From assembly GCA_964478735.1 (NCBI GenBank), contig CAYZJB010000008.1:5427-69426 (forward strand): a DNA stretch of 64,000 nucleotides. Direction: 5' to 3'. Within the stretch, counting starts at the first letter, position 1; each line of letters opens with the position of its first letter. The stretch is from CAYZJB01 sp964478735. GTDB taxonomy: Bacteria; CLD3; SB21. The translations under genes and the position numbers were made by a program. Positions 1 through 8,339 of this stretch are shown one piece after another. The notes beneath the pieces were generated by a model. The model was not told where the DNA came from, made no database searches, and saw nothing but the letters and a program-made list of their open reading frames with translations.

Positions 1-1
1 A

Positions 2-721
2 GAGCTCGAACACCCGATCAGTTTGCAGGATAAACATCCGTCCGGCAAGTATATCGTCAATTTCGACCCGCTTGACGGTTCGTCCAACATCGACGCCAAC
101 GTCAGTGTCGGCACGATTTTCTCGATCCTGAGGCGCAATCATCACGTCGACGACGAACGGGCCTGCAGCCAGAAGGGTACGCTGCAACAGGCGGCGGGTT
201 ACATCATTTACGGATCCAGCACCGTTTTCGTTTATAGCACGGGACAGGGTGTGCATGGATTTACGTTCGATGCGGGCCTGGGAGAATTCATCCTGAGCCA
301 CGAAAACATTCGAACGCCGGACCGTGGAAAAATTTACTCGGCCAACGAAGGCAATTTCAGCAAATGGGATTCGAATCTACAGCGATATTTCAAATACATC
401 AAAGAAGACAACAAAGCCGACGGACGGCCTTATTCATCACGCTACATCGGAAGCCTGGTTGCAGATTTTCACAGGAATCTTTTGTACGGCGGAATTTTTC
501 TGTATCCGGCCGATCGCAGCAATCCGCATGGTAAACTTCGACTCCTGTACGAGGCCAACCCCCTTGCGTATATCGTCGAGCATGCCGGCGGCGCGGCAAG
601 CGACGGTTACCGCCGGATCATGGACATCGAGCCCACCGACCTCCATCAGCGTACCCCGCTGATCATCGGCAGTAAAAAAGATGTGGAACTGGCCTGCGAA
701 TTTATCCAGGGAAAGCGTTGA
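2..721 (+). CDS. fbp: Class I fructose-1,6-bisphosphatase, 5' truncated by window edge
   Basis: Hydrolyses fructose-1,6-bisphosphate to fructose-6-phosphate in gluconeogenesis, in the cytoplasm. The frame is open from base 2 to the stop at 719-721, giving 239 residues. The class I metal-binding motif DPLDGSSNID lies close to the visible start. Further on come YGSSTVFVYSTG, the active-site stretch RYIGSLVADFHRNLLYGG and KLRLLYEANPLAYIVEHAGG, all typical of the family. Class I enzymes are usually about 330 residues, so roughly 90-100 N-terminal residues lie outside the window. A TTG at 23 is in frame but is an internal Leu codon, because the frame runs on upstream (ELEHPIS). The stop overlaps the start of the next gene by one base. 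Confidence 0.95.
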   Translation, partial: ELEHPISLQDKHPSGKYIVNFDPLDGSSNIDANVSVGTIFSILRRNHHVDDERACSQKGTLQQAAGYIIYGSSTVFVYSTGQGVHGFTFDAGLGEFILSHENIRTPDRGKIYSANEGNFSKWDSNLQRYFKYIKEDNKADGRPYSSRYIGSLVADFHRNLLYGGIFLYPADRSNPHGKLRLLYEANPLAYIVEHAGGAASDGYRRIMDIEPTDLHQRTPLIIGSKKDVELACEFIQGKR

Positions 722-1104
722 TGGAAGAACCGGGACGAATCAAACGAACGGCTTTGATTTTTGCCGGTCATACGTTTGTCGGACTCGGCGTTCTGGGCGC
801 AATGCTGCCGTTGCTGCCGACGACGATCTTTTTATTACTGGCGGCTGCTTGCTACGCGCGAAGCAGTCCGGCCTTTCATCACTGGCTTTTTCATAATCGG
901 TTTTTCGGCCCGTATCTGAAGAATTATAAAGAGAAAAAGGGCACACCCCTTTCCGTTAAGATTTCCTCGATCGTTATCCTCTGGGCCGGATTGAGTTATA
1001 CCTTCCATGTCATGGACTTACCAGTCGGAGTCGTTATTCTGCTTCTGATTATCGGAATCGCCGTGACGACCCATCTGGTCATGATCAAAACGCTACGAGA
1101 CTGA
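721..1104 (+). CDS. YbaN/DUF454 family small inner-membrane protein
   Basis: A 127-residue membrane protein of unknown biochemical function. The sequence GVLGAMLPLLPTTIFLLLAAACYARSSP is the hallmark N-terminal segment of DUF454 (E. coli YbaN). It is followed by a short amphipathic region with the family-like 'FHHWLFHNRFFGPYLKNY' and two further hydrophobic helices near the C-terminus. The ATG at 721 overlaps the fbp stop by one base (TGATG), so it is probably translated with fbp. No regulatory site of its own is visible. The family assignment is from motif recognition; the role is not known. Confidence 0.85.
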   Translation: MEEPGRIKRTALIFAGHTFVGLGVLGAMLPLLPTTIFLLLAAACYARSSPAFHHWLFHNRFFGPYLKNYKEKKGTPLSVKISSIVILWAGLSYTFHVMDLPVGVVILLLIIGIAVTTHLVMIKTLRD

Positions 1105-1770
1105 TTACTTTTCACCCTTCCACTCCGCGTAAAATTGTTTTAAAAAAACTTCCATGAACGCATGCCGGTCTTCGGCCATTCGGCGTGCGGTCCTCGTGTG
1201 CAAACGTTCTTTGAGCAATAGAAGTTTTTCGTAAAAATGATTGATCGTCGGACTCTGGTTGCTTTTGTAGCTTTCGAAGTCCGCGTGTCGTTGCGGCGGT
1301 TGTTCGGGATTATATAACTGCCTGTGTTTTGAACCGCCGTACGCAAATGCGCGTGCGATTCCAACGGCCCCCAGGGCATCGAGGCGGTCGGCGTCCTGAA
1401 CGATTTTCGCTTCGAGCGTCGCTGCTTGATCCGGAACGCCCGCGCCTTTGAACGAAACGGACGCGACAATCTCCGTGACGTGATCGACCACCGCCGTGGA
1501 AACGCCCTTCGACGTGAGCCATTCGCGTGCCATCTGGGGTCCGATCGAGTCATCGCCGTTGTGAAATTTGTGATCGGCAATGTCATGCAGCAGGGCCGCC
1601 AGTTCGACCACGACAACGTCGGCGTTTTCTTCAAGGGCGATCCGAACGGCCATGTCGCGTACGCGGGCGATGTGCCACCAATCGTGTCCGGTACCTTCGG
1701 CTTCAAAACGCTGACGGAGCATCGCTTCCGTCTCGGAAATTACTCCGGCAGCAACGTGTGCGTTTCCCAA
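1105..1770 (-). CDS. HD-domain phosphohydrolase
   Basis: A predicted cytoplasmic metal-dependent phosphohydrolase of about 221 residues. The HD signature is clear: GHDWWHIARV supplies the first His, AALLHDIADHKF the HD pair, and a later 'IVQDADRLDALGAVGIARAF' carries the conserved Asp. This matches the small YedJ-like HD family (often listed as uncharacterised, with nucleotide hydrolysis in some members). The longest start is a TTG at 1770, which overlaps the upstream gene by 31 bases; an internal ATG (MLRQRF) is a possible alternative. The stop abuts the convergent YbaN-type gene without a spacer. Third gene of a minus-strand operon with the MBL-fold protein. The substrate cannot be told from sequence. 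Confidence 0.85.
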   Translation of the reverse strand: MGNAHVAAGVISETEAMLRQRFEAEGTGHDWWHIARVRDMAVRIALEENADVVVVELAALLHDIADHKFHNGDDSIGPQMAREWLTSKGVSTAVVDHVTEIVASVSFKGAGVPDQAATLEAKIVQDADRLDALGAVGIARAFAYGGSKHRQLYNPEQPPQRHADFESYKSNQSPTINHFYEKLLLLKERLHTRTARRMAEDRHAFMEVFLKQFYAEWKGEK

Positions 1771-2120
1771 AAATAACTCCTTTCCTGAAGCGTGGGACGT
1801 TTGCCGTACGACGTCGGTGCCTGTGGCCTCATTTTCTCCTGAAAACGGGCATCGATAGGGATAACAAGCCGCTGCAACCGTTCGCGAGTGGTCAGGTTTA
1901 CGGCTTCGAGGACGACTTGAATCCAGTAACGTATAACGATGTCCTGTTCGTACTTCGGCTTTTCTCTCGCGTCCCAGTTCATCTCCGTGACCCGACGCCA
2001 GATGTCGATCTGGCTCATGAGCGTTCGCTCGTCATATCGCGATGCAACGACGGCGGGTTTTCCCCATGCGCGGATCGCGGCGCGAATGCGTTCGACATCC
2101 GACGGCTCCAGCAGTTTCAT
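1740..2120 (-). CDS. Hypothetical protein, 126 aa
   Basis: I do not recognise this family. It is a soluble, charged protein with no signal peptide or membrane segment and a tryptophan/tyrosine-rich middle (IDIWRRVTEMNWDAREKPKYEQDIVIRYW). The start ATG at 2120 overlaps the stop of the upstream MBL-fold gene as ATGA, and its own 3' end overlaps the HD-domain gene. It is therefore the middle gene of a tightly coupled three-gene operon, which supports it as a real gene. No function is inferred. Confidence 0.75.
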   Translation of the reverse strand: MKLLEPSDVERIRAAIRAWGKPAVVASRYDERTLMSQIDIWRRVTEMNWDAREKPKYEQDIVIRYWIQVVLEAVNLTTRERLQRLVIPIDARFQEKMRPQAPTSYGKRPTLQERSYFWETHTLLPE

Positions 2121-3220
2121 CCGACGTTCCTCTCGTGTTCCCTGCGCTCCCGGAGATGAATGATCTCACCGGCTGCAGGTACGGTCAGAGTTCCGTCAAT
2201 TTTGTCTTCTGCGTCAAGCCGTTGCAGCCAACGGACAGGCTCGCCGATCGGTTCATCCGCCAGATCGAACGTCCCGTAATGCATCGGAATCAACACGCGA
2301 CCGCGCAGATCGTGGAAGGCCTGTACGGCTTCCTCCGGGTTCATGTGATTTTCCTTCATGATATAAGCCGGCCGGTATGCGCCGATGGGCAGCAGACAAT
2401 AATCGATCTCGCCAAACGTATCGTAGATGTCGTTGAAATGTCCGGCGTAACAGGTATCACCTGCAAAATAGATTCGCACGTCCGGCGTTTCGATCAGAAA
2501 ACTGCCCCATAAAATTTTGTTCCGATCCCATGGCACTCGCAAATACCAGTGCTGCGCCGGCAGAAATACGATTCGAAAACTTTCATCGAGGGCGAATTCC
2601 TGATACCACGACGCTTCCTGGATACGTACAAACTTATTGATGCCCTCGATCAGCGAGTTCATACGCAGCGGTACGAGAGCCGTCGTTGACGGGCCAAAGG
2701 CGCCGAACGACGTGCTGTCCAGATGATCGTAATGGCCGTGGGACACCAGTACGTAATCGGCCCGCGAACACGCTTGAAGGTCAACGGGCAGCTCAACCCG
2801 TCGATCGGAAAACGGAGGATGCGTCAGACACGGATCGGTAAGGATCAGACGATCATGAATGCGAATGAGAAAACACGCATGACCGAGCCAGACGATGGAG
2901 TTATCCGGAACGTCGTTGAAACTTTCCAAGCGACGTATGGGAACGGCAAAGTTATCTTGTTTTTTTTCTTCCGCCTGCGGATTGCGTGACAGCATCCACT
3001 TGAAAACCTCACCAAACGACTTATTGGAGTTTTTCAAATTTTCGTTCAAAAAACGTCCACCGCGGTACGGAGCGCCGCGATAACCCGGCCGAACGATTTT
3101 GAGTTCCTCGTTATTGACGTAAATCAGTTCGTCGTTTTCCATTACCGATCCAACCCAGACGTTCAGTTTGACCCCGAGGCTGCCCGCTCCCATAAGAGAG
3201 AGGAATTTTCGGCGATTCAT
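2117..3220 (-). CDS. MBL-fold metallohydrolase (UlaG / NAPE-PLD-like) with Tat-like N-terminus
   Basis: A 367-residue metallo-beta-lactamase-fold hydrolase. The zinc motif SHGHYDHLD (H161, H163, D165, H166) is intact. Preceding WLGHACFLIRIHDRLILTDPCL and the later FAGDTCYAGHF and LIPMHYGTFDLA are typical of the UlaG/NAPE-phospholipase D branch. The N-terminus MNRRKFLSLMGAGSLGV looks like a twin-arginine-type signal, so the enzyme may be exported or membrane-anchored. I chose the ATG at 3220 because a good promoter sits immediately upstream, with its -10 box ending 6 nt before this codon; longer in-frame starts would lie inside that promoter. First gene of a three-gene operon that diverges from queE. 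The substrate is unknown (lactone or phosphodiester are family precedents). Confidence 0.88.
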   Translation of the reverse strand: MNRRKFLSLMGAGSLGVKLNVWVGSVMENDELIYVNNEELKIVRPGYRGAPYRGGRFLNENLKNSNKSFGEVFKWMLSRNPQAEEKKQDNFAVPIRRLESFNDVPDNSIVWLGHACFLIRIHDRLILTDPCLTHPPFSDRRVELPVDLQACSRADYVLVSHGHYDHLDSTSFGAFGPSTTALVPLRMNSLIEGINKFVRIQEASWYQEFALDESFRIVFLPAQHWYLRVPWDRNKILWGSFLIETPDVRIYFAGDTCYAGHFNDIYDTFGEIDYCLLPIGAYRPAYIMKENHMNPEEAVQAFHDLRGRVLIPMHYGTFDLADEPIGEPVRWLQRLDAEDKIDGTLTVPAAGEIIHLRERREHERNVG

Positions 3221-3226
3221 GACATG

Positions 3227-3255
3227 AACATAACGATCCGAACTTCGGGAAGCAA
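3227..3255 (-). promoter_or_regulatory. Promoter of the MBL-fold operon, apparently leaderless
   Basis: Read on the minus strand: -35 TTGCTT (3255-3250), 17-base spacer, -10 TATGTT (3232-3227). Only six bases separate the -10 box from the ATG at 3220, so transcription would start at or next to the start codon. No Shine-Dalgarno sequence can fit. Confidence 0.65.
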
Positions 3256-3263
3256 TCCACATC

Positions 3264-3292
3264 TTGCGGCTCGATGCGTGAAATGGTATATT
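3264..3292 (+). promoter_or_regulatory. Promoter of the queE operon, apparently leaderless
   Basis: -35 TTGCGG (3264-3269), 17-base spacer, -10 TATATT (3287-3292). Five bases (cgacc) separate the -10 box from the ATG at 3298. This placement decides the queE start: the in-frame ATG at 3274 lies inside the spacer. It is arranged back-to-back with the MBL-operon promoter. Confidence 0.65.
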
Positions 3293-3297
3293 CGACC

Positions 3298-3969
3298 ATG
3301 ATTCCGGATCACCACCTGCGCATCAACGAAATATTCTATTCCATTCAGGGCGAATCATCGTTTGCCGGACAGCCCTGCGTGTTTGTGCGCCTCACATATT
3401 GCAATTTGCGGTGCACGTACTGCGATACGGAATACGCCTTTTATGAAGGCACGGACAGGAGTATCGACGAGATCATGTCGCAGATTGCATCGTACGGCTG
3501 CCGCACGGTCGAAATCACGGGCGGCGAGCCGTTGCTGCAGAAACCGGTACACGAACTGATGACGCGATGCTGTGATGCCGGATACCGCGTGCTTCTCGAA
3601 ACCGGAGGCAGCCTGGATATTTCGGGAGTGGATGCACGCGTTCACCGTATCGTCGACATGAAATGTCCCTCGAGCGGCATGGAACCTAAAAACCTTTACG
3701 ATAATCTATCTCACCTGACGAAACGCGACGAACTGAAGTTCGTCATCGGTACGCACGACGACTATACCTGGTCCGTCGACTTGCTGCGACGGACCGGAGC
3801 GGCCGGCCACGTGGGCACGGTACTTTTTTCGCCCGTATTCGATGCGATCGAGCCGCAACATATCGTGCAATGGATACTGGACGACCGGCTTGTCGCGGAA
3901 TTTCCGAATCTTCGCTTTCAGCTGCAGTTACATAAATTTATCTGGACGCCCGAAACCCGCGGGGTATGA
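3298..3969 (+). CDS. queE: 7-carboxy-7-deazaguanine synthase
   Basis: Radical SAM enzyme that converts 6-carboxy-5,6,7,8-tetrahydropterin to 7-carboxy-7-deazaguanine in queuosine/preQ0 biosynthesis; cytoplasmic. The cluster-binding motif CNLRCTYC (C35, C39, C42) follows the family opening 'INEIFYSIQGESSFAGQPCVFVRL'. ITGGEPLLQ is the SAM-binding GGE motif. The length of 223 residues is normal. I chose the ATG at 3298 because of the promoter position (-10 box at 3287-3292). It is followed after one base by queD and then queC, so the assignment is supported by both motif and operon. Confidence 0.96.
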   Translation: MIPDHHLRINEIFYSIQGESSFAGQPCVFVRLTYCNLRCTYCDTEYAFYEGTDRSIDEIMSQIASYGCRTVEITGGEPLLQKPVHELMTRCCDAGYRVLLETGGSLDISGVDARVHRIVDMKCPSSGMEPKNLYDNLSHLTKRDELKFVIGTHDDYTWSVDLLRRTGAAGHVGTVLFSPVFDAIEPQHIVQWILDDRLVAEFPNLRFQLQLHKFIWTPETRGV

Positions 3970-3970
3970 T

Positions 3971-4411
3971 GTGAACTCCCTTGTCGTCCGCATTGCCAAA
4001 GAGTTTCGATGGGAAATGGCGCACCGCCTGCCGTACCACAAAGGCGGTTGTGAGAATCTGCACGGCCACTCGTACCGCATGATCGTCGAGGTGGCTGGCC
4101 ATACGATGGAAAACGGGATGATCATGGACTTCGCCGACTTGAAATCCATTGTTCAGCCGCTCGTCAAAGACGTCGATCACAGTTTTATGTGTTCCACCGA
4201 AGACCGTTTGATGATCGATTTATTACGGGGCACGGACTTCAAGATCGTCTACGTCAATTTTTACACGACGGCGGAAAACATCGCGCTCCACTTTCGGGAG
4301 CAACTTCGCACGCGTCTGTCGGCGTTTGCCAATCTCGAAGAACTGCGTATTCGCGTTTATGAAACGCCGTCGTCATTTGCCGAAGTACGTTGCGAACTGA
4401 ACCACCCGTGA
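3971..4411 (+). CDS. queD: 6-carboxy-5,6,7,8-tetrahydropterin synthase
   Basis: Makes 6-carboxytetrahydropterin from dihydroneopterin triphosphate, the substrate of QueE. The protein is 146 residues. Zinc ligands are visible as H18 (MAHRL) and the HGH pair (H31, H33), with the catalytic Cys27 in KGGCENLHGHSY. MIMDFADLKSIVQPLVKDVDHSF and YTTAENIALHF are family signatures. The start is GTG at 3971, one base after the queE stop; an upstream ATG in this frame at 3842 lies inside queE and would add unrelated residues. The gene overlaps queC by four bases (GTGA). Confidence 0.95.
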   Translation: MNSLVVRIAKEFRWEMAHRLPYHKGGCENLHGHSYRMIVEVAGHTMENGMIMDFADLKSIVQPLVKDVDHSFMCSTEDRLMIDLLRGTDFKIVYVNFYTTAENIALHFREQLRTRLSAFANLEELRIRVYETPSSFAEVRCELNHP

Positions 4412-5109
4412 ATCTGACCGACCGCGACATCGCCGTCGTCCTGCTGAGCGGCGGGATGGACAGTTGCGTGACGGCCGCCATTGCCCATCAACGATTCGAC
4501 CTCGCGCTTCTTCATTTGAACTACGGACAGCGGACGGAGCGCCGTGAAGAAAAGGCATTTTCGGAAATAGCCGATTATTACGAAGTGCCGCTCCACCGGA
4601 GAATGATCAGTACGATCGGCCATCTCAAGGCCATCGGAGGATCCAGCCTTACGGATGAGAGGATTCAGGTTTCGTCCGCGGACCTCGACGCTACGTCGAT
4701 CCCGACGTCCTACGTTCCTTTTCGAAATGCGCACATCCTGTCTGTTGCCGTCAGCTGGGGAGAAGTGTTGCGAGCCCGCTCGATCTTCATCGGTGCAGTG
4801 GAAGAAGATTCGTCCGGCTATCCCGATTGTCGAGCCGCTTTTTTTGACGCATTCAATCGCGTGATCGAACTCGGCACCAGACCCGATTCACAAATCCGGA
4901 TCGAGACGCCGATCATCGGAATGAAAAAAGCGGAAATCGTCCGACGGGGCCGCGACCTGAACGCGCCCTTTCATCTGACATGGTCGTGTTATCAAAACGA
5001 AGACGTCGCCTGTGGAGTTTGCGATAGCTGCGCCCTGCGTTTGCGCGGTTTCCATCAGGCCGGCCTCGACGATCCGTTGCCGTACGACCAGAGACCCGTT
5101 TACACGTGA
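4408..5109 (+). CDS. queC: 7-cyano-7-deazaguanine (preQ0) synthase
   Basis: ATP- and ammonia-dependent enzyme that turns 7-carboxy-7-deazaguanine into preQ0. The N-terminal PP-loop VVLLSGGMDSC binds ATP. The C-terminal zinc site CYQNEDVACGVCDSC carries the four expected cysteines. VPFRNAHILSVAVSWGE and the DSSGYPDCRAAFF stretch are also family-typical. Length is 233 residues. I chose the GTG at 4408, which overlaps the queD stop as GTGA; a TTG at 4390 is in frame but less likely. The 3' end overlaps the following protease gene in the same GTGA fashion. Confidence 0.96.
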   Translation: MNLTDRDIAVVLLSGGMDSCVTAAIAHQRFDLALLHLNYGQRTERREEKAFSEIADYYEVPLHRRMISTIGHLKAIGGSSLTDERIQVSSADLDATSIPTSYVPFRNAHILSVAVSWGEVLRARSIFIGAVEEDSSGYPDCRAAFFDAFNRVIELGTRPDSQIRIETPIIGMKKAEIVRRGRDLNAPFHLTWSCYQNEDVACGVCDSCALRLRGFHQAGLDDPLPYDQRPVYT

Positions 5110-6737
5110 GCGTACGCTGTCCCGTTTGCGGCCGGGTCACGCCGCACCTCATTGGCGCCATCGGAGATCCCAACCTCATCCGGCATATTCGAAAAATGCA
5201 CCGCTCGTGGAACGAAAAGGACGGCGCCTGTCCGCGATGTGTCGATCTTGCTTACCTTGCCATCCACGATTCGTCCTCGCTTGTCGACGTCCCGAGCGAC
5301 ATCGACAACTGGCGCCTCATTCACGGCCTGTCGATTCCCCCGACCCCTCGCCGTGTCGACGCAGTTTCCGATTTGACCGGAAAAGGGATCACGATTGCCC
5401 TGATCGACAGCGGTTTTTATCCCCACCCGGATCTCATCCGACCCGGCAACCGGATCCTGGCAACGATCGACGTTACACGCGCGGAGGGGACCCTTCAAGA
5501 TTTTTCACAGCCCGTCGAGGAGAGCTGGCACGGGACCATGACCAGCGTCGTCTGTGCGGGCAACGGCCATCTGTCGGGCGGCTATTACCGCAGCATTGCT
5601 CCGGATGCAAATCTCGTTCTCGTCAAAGTCCACGACGGAAACCGCATAACGGGCGAATCGATCGAGAAGGCGCTCCGATGGGTGATCGCACACAAGGAGC
5701 GATATGGAATTCGGATCGTGAATCTATCGGTCACGGACGACTGGCCGGTATCGTATAAATCCAGCGCCGTCGACCGGGCCGCAGAAGAAGCGGTCGAGGC
5801 CGGCCTCGTGGTCGTTGCCGCGGTGGGTAATAACCCGTCGGCGCCGATTCGGCCTCCGGCAAACTCCCCCCATGTGCTCGCTATCGGAGGCGTCAACGAT
5901 CACAATACGCTGTCACGGGTCGACGATTCCCTTTACGACAGTACCTTTGGAACAACGGTCGACGGTTTTCTGAAACCGGACCTGATCGCTCCTGCCATCT
6001 GGATCGCCGCACCGATTCTTCCGGACACGCCGAATCATCTGGAAGCGCGATTTCTCTTCGACGTATGGCAACGCCACGACCACGCTCTGGTCGTCGCATT
6101 GAAACAAAACATCGGACTCACGAAACTGCCGAAAGAAATTCTATCCGCATCGATCTCTGACATGCGGAAAGCCATTCGCGACCGTATCGTTCAGGCACGT
6201 TATATCACACCCAACTATCAGCATTCCGACGGAACGTCGTTCGCCGCGCCGATCGTTTGTTCCGTCGCCGCGCAATTGCTCGAAGCGGCTCCGCACCTGA
6301 CGCCGGCAGCCATCAGGGAAATCCTTGTAACAACGACCCGGCGTCTTCCCAGCCTTCCCATCGAACGGCAAGGTCATGGCGTCCTCATGCCGCGTGCGGC
6401 CGTGGAGCGTACGAAAGAGGAAAAACGTCATCATCCGGACCGCCGTTATCATTCACCGGAGATCAATCCCGCGCTCGGCATCATTCGGTTTTACTACCAC
6501 GATCATGCGGCGCAACGTGTCGTCCTCTGCGGCAGTTTCAACGGCTGGCGTACCGACGAGTGGCTGCTCCACCTTGAAGGATCGGGTCGATGGACCGTGA
6601 CGCTGCCGATCTTTCCGCGAGGTAAATATGCTTACAAATTTCTGGTTGATCATTCCAGGTGGGTGGACGATCCTCGCAATCCGTTTTCAGAACCCGACGG
6701 ATTCAATGGCCTCAATAGTGTACTGATGATCGAATAG
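5106..6737 (+). CDS. Intracellular subtilisin-like (S8) protease with N-terminal CxxC pairs and C-terminal CBM48/AMPK-type glycogen-binding domain
   Basis: A 543-residue predicted serine protease. The catalytic triad is complete: D101 (ALIDSG), H142 (SWHGTM) and S378 (DGTSFAAP), with the oxyanion Asn near 242 (AVGNNP). Residues 5-8 and 42-45 are CPVC and CPRC, which could bind one zinc. About 70 residues (roughly 300-370) are inserted before the Ser motif. Residues 458-543 resemble the AMPK-beta/CBM48 fold: VVLCGSFNGW, then GRWTVTLPIFPRGKYAYKF, then NPFSEPDGFNGLNSVL. There is no signal peptide, so it should act in the cytoplasm. The start GTG overlaps the queC stop (GTGA), making it the fourth gene of the queE-queD-queC operon. 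The domain calls are firm from motifs; any link to glycogen or to queuosine is inference. Confidence 0.9.
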   Translation: MSVRCPVCGRVTPHLIGAIGDPNLIRHIRKMHRSWNEKDGACPRCVDLAYLAIHDSSSLVDVPSDIDNWRLIHGLSIPPTPRRVDAVSDLTGKGITIALIDSGFYPHPDLIRPGNRILATIDVTRAEGTLQDFSQPVEESWHGTMTSVVCAGNGHLSGGYYRSIAPDANLVLVKVHDGNRITGESIEKALRWVIAHKERYGIRIVNLSVTDDWPVSYKSSAVDRAAEEAVEAGLVVVAAVGNNPSAPIRPPANSPHVLAIGGVNDHNTLSRVDDSLYDSTFGTTVDGFLKPDLIAPAIWIAAPILPDTPNHLEARFLFDVWQRHDHALVVALKQNIGLTKLPKEILSASISDMRKAIRDRIVQARYITPNYQHSDGTSFAAPIVCSVAAQLLEAAPHLTPAAIREILVTTTRRLPSLPIERQGHGVLMPRAAVERTKEEKRHHPDRRYHSPEINPALGIIRFYYHDHAAQRVVLCGSFNGWRTDEWLLHLEGSGRWTVTLPIFPRGKYAYKFLVDHSRWVDDPRNPFSEPDGFNGLNSVLMIE

Positions 6738-6764
6738 GTGCCTGCCCGCGCCCGCATCAAGGCT

Positions 6765-8339
6765 TTAAGCCGATCGATACTCTCCGAAAACTTTGCGAAG
6801 CGTATCGGCAATTTCACCAAGCGTCGCATAGGCTTCGACGGCGGCAAGAATACACGGTACGACATTTTCGGATGACCGCGAGGCTTGCTCCAGCTCTCCC
6901 AGTACCGTCCGCACGCGAGCGTTATCTCGCCGGTGGCGTAGAGTACGGATCTTTTCGATTTGCTTTTTCTCGAGTTCGGCCCCGATGACAAGAATGTCGG
7001 GCCGGACGTTTTCCGGAGACGTAAATTCGTTGACCCCGACGATGATTTTTTCTTTCGCTTCCACGGATCGCTGGTACCGGTACGCCGAACTTGCGATTTC
7101 GTTCTGGAAGTAACCCGCTTCGATCGCGTGGATCGCTCCGCCCATGTCGTCGATCCGTTTCAGATAGTCCATCACGCGGGTTTCGATCTCGTCCGTCAGC
7201 GATTCAATAAAAAAGCTGCCCGCCATCGGATCGACGGTATCGGCCACGCCGCTTTCATGGGCAATGATCTGTTGAGTACGAAGGGCAATCTCCGCCGATT
7301 GCTCCGTCGGCAAGGCCAACGCCTCGTCAAACGAATTCGTGTGCAGACTCTGCGTACCGCCCAAAACGGCGGCCAGGGCCTGAAGCGTCACGCGCGAGAT
7401 GTTGTTGTATGGCTGCTGGGCGGTGAGAGTACTTCCTCCGGTTTGTGTGTGAAAACGGAGCATCATGCTTTTGTCGGATCGGGCACAGAAACGGTCTTTC
7501 ATGATGCGTGCCCAGATTCGCCGGGCGGCGCGAAATTTGGCGATTTCTTCAAAAAAATTATTATGACAATTGAAAAAGAAGCTCAGACGGGACGCAAAAT
7601 CGTCAATGTTTAACCCCGCCCGCAAAGCGGCGTCCACGTATGCTATCCCATTGGCAAAAGTAAACGCGAGTTCCTGCACGGCCGTCGCCCCGGCTTCTCG
7701 GATGTGGTAGCCGCTGATCGAAATCATGTTCCATTTCGGAAGCTCTGCCGTGCAATATTTGAAGATATCCGTGATGATCCGCATGGAGTGCTGCGGCGGA
7801 TAGATATAGGTTCCGCGAGCGACGTATTCCTTCAAGACGTCGTTCTGAATCGTACCCGCGAGTCCGCGCAGGTCCGCGCCCTGCTTTTTTGCCACCGCCA
7901 CGTAAAGGCAGAGCAAGATGGCCGCGGTCGCATTTATGGTCATAGACGTACTGACTTTTTCGAGCGGAATGCCATCGAACAGGGTTTCCATGTCTTCCAG
8001 CGACGAGATCGATACGCCGACTTTTCCAACTTCCCCTTCCGCGAGCGGGTGATCGCAATCGTAACCGATCTGCGTCGGCAGATCGAAAGCCACGGACAGC
8101 CCCATCGTTCCTTTTTCCAGCAGCGACTTATAGCGGCGGTTGGATTCTTCTGCATTTCCGAAACCCGCATACTGGCGCATCGTCCAGAGGCGGCCGCGAT
8201 ACATGTTCGGCTGCACGCCGCGGGTATAGGGAAACCGGCCGGGAACGCCGAGGTCCGGCGTTTGCCGAAGGGTGGTCAAGTATTCAGGGATCTCGATCCC
8301 CGAATCCGTTTCAAATTTCGTTTTGCGTTCGTTTGGCAT
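6765..8339 (-). CDS. Acyl-CoA mutase (methylmalonyl/isobutyryl-CoA mutase) large subunit
   Basis: The 524-residue catalytic subunit of a B12-dependent acyl-CoA mutase. Family blocks in order: RLWTMRQYAGFGNAEESNRRY, GLSVAFDLPTQIGYDCDHPLAEGEVG, GTIQNDVLKEYVARGTYIYPP, ISISGYHIREAGATAVQELAF, FHTQTGGSTLTAQQPYNN and VLGGTQSLHTNSFDEALALPTE. It ends after the TIM-barrel part, so the B12-binding domain (DxHxxG) must be on a separate small subunit, which is not in this window. The sequence is closer to the stand-alone archaeal/Bacillus-type large subunit or IcmA than to the long MutB. ATG 8339 lies within the end of the MFS gene (29-base overlap). It is the last gene of the long minus-strand operon. 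Methylmalonyl-CoA versus isobutyryl-CoA specificity cannot be settled by eye. Confidence 0.92.
   Translation of the reverse strand: MPNERKTKFETDSGIEIPEYLTTLRQTPDLGVPGRFPYTRGVQPNMYRGRLWTMRQYAGFGNAEESNRRYKSLLEKGTMGLSVAFDLPTQIGYDCDHPLAEGEVGKVGVSISSLEDMETLFDGIPLEKVSTSMTINATAAILLCLYVAVAKKQGADLRGLAGTIQNDVLKEYVARGTYIYPPQHSMRIITDIFKYCTAELPKWNMISISGYHIREAGATAVQELAFTFANGIAYVDAALRAGLNIDDFASRLSFFFNCHNNFFEEIAKFRAARRIWARIMKDRFCARSDKSMMLRFHTQTGGSTLTAQQPYNNISRVTLQALAAVLGGTQSLHTNSFDEALALPTEQSAEIALRTQQIIAHESGVADTVDPMAGSFFIESLTDEIETRVMDYLKRIDDMGGAIHAIEAGYFQNEIASSAYRYQRSVEAKEKIIVGVNEFTSPENVRPDILVIGAELEKKQIEKIRTLRHRRDNARVRTVLGELEQASRSSENVVPCILAAVEAYATLGEIADTLRKVFGEYRSA

Noticed and set aside
3274..3297. Earlier in-frame ATG for queE at 3274
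   Set aside because: It lies within the spacer of the best promoter, so it would not be on the mRNA; the family's conserved sequence begins after 3298.
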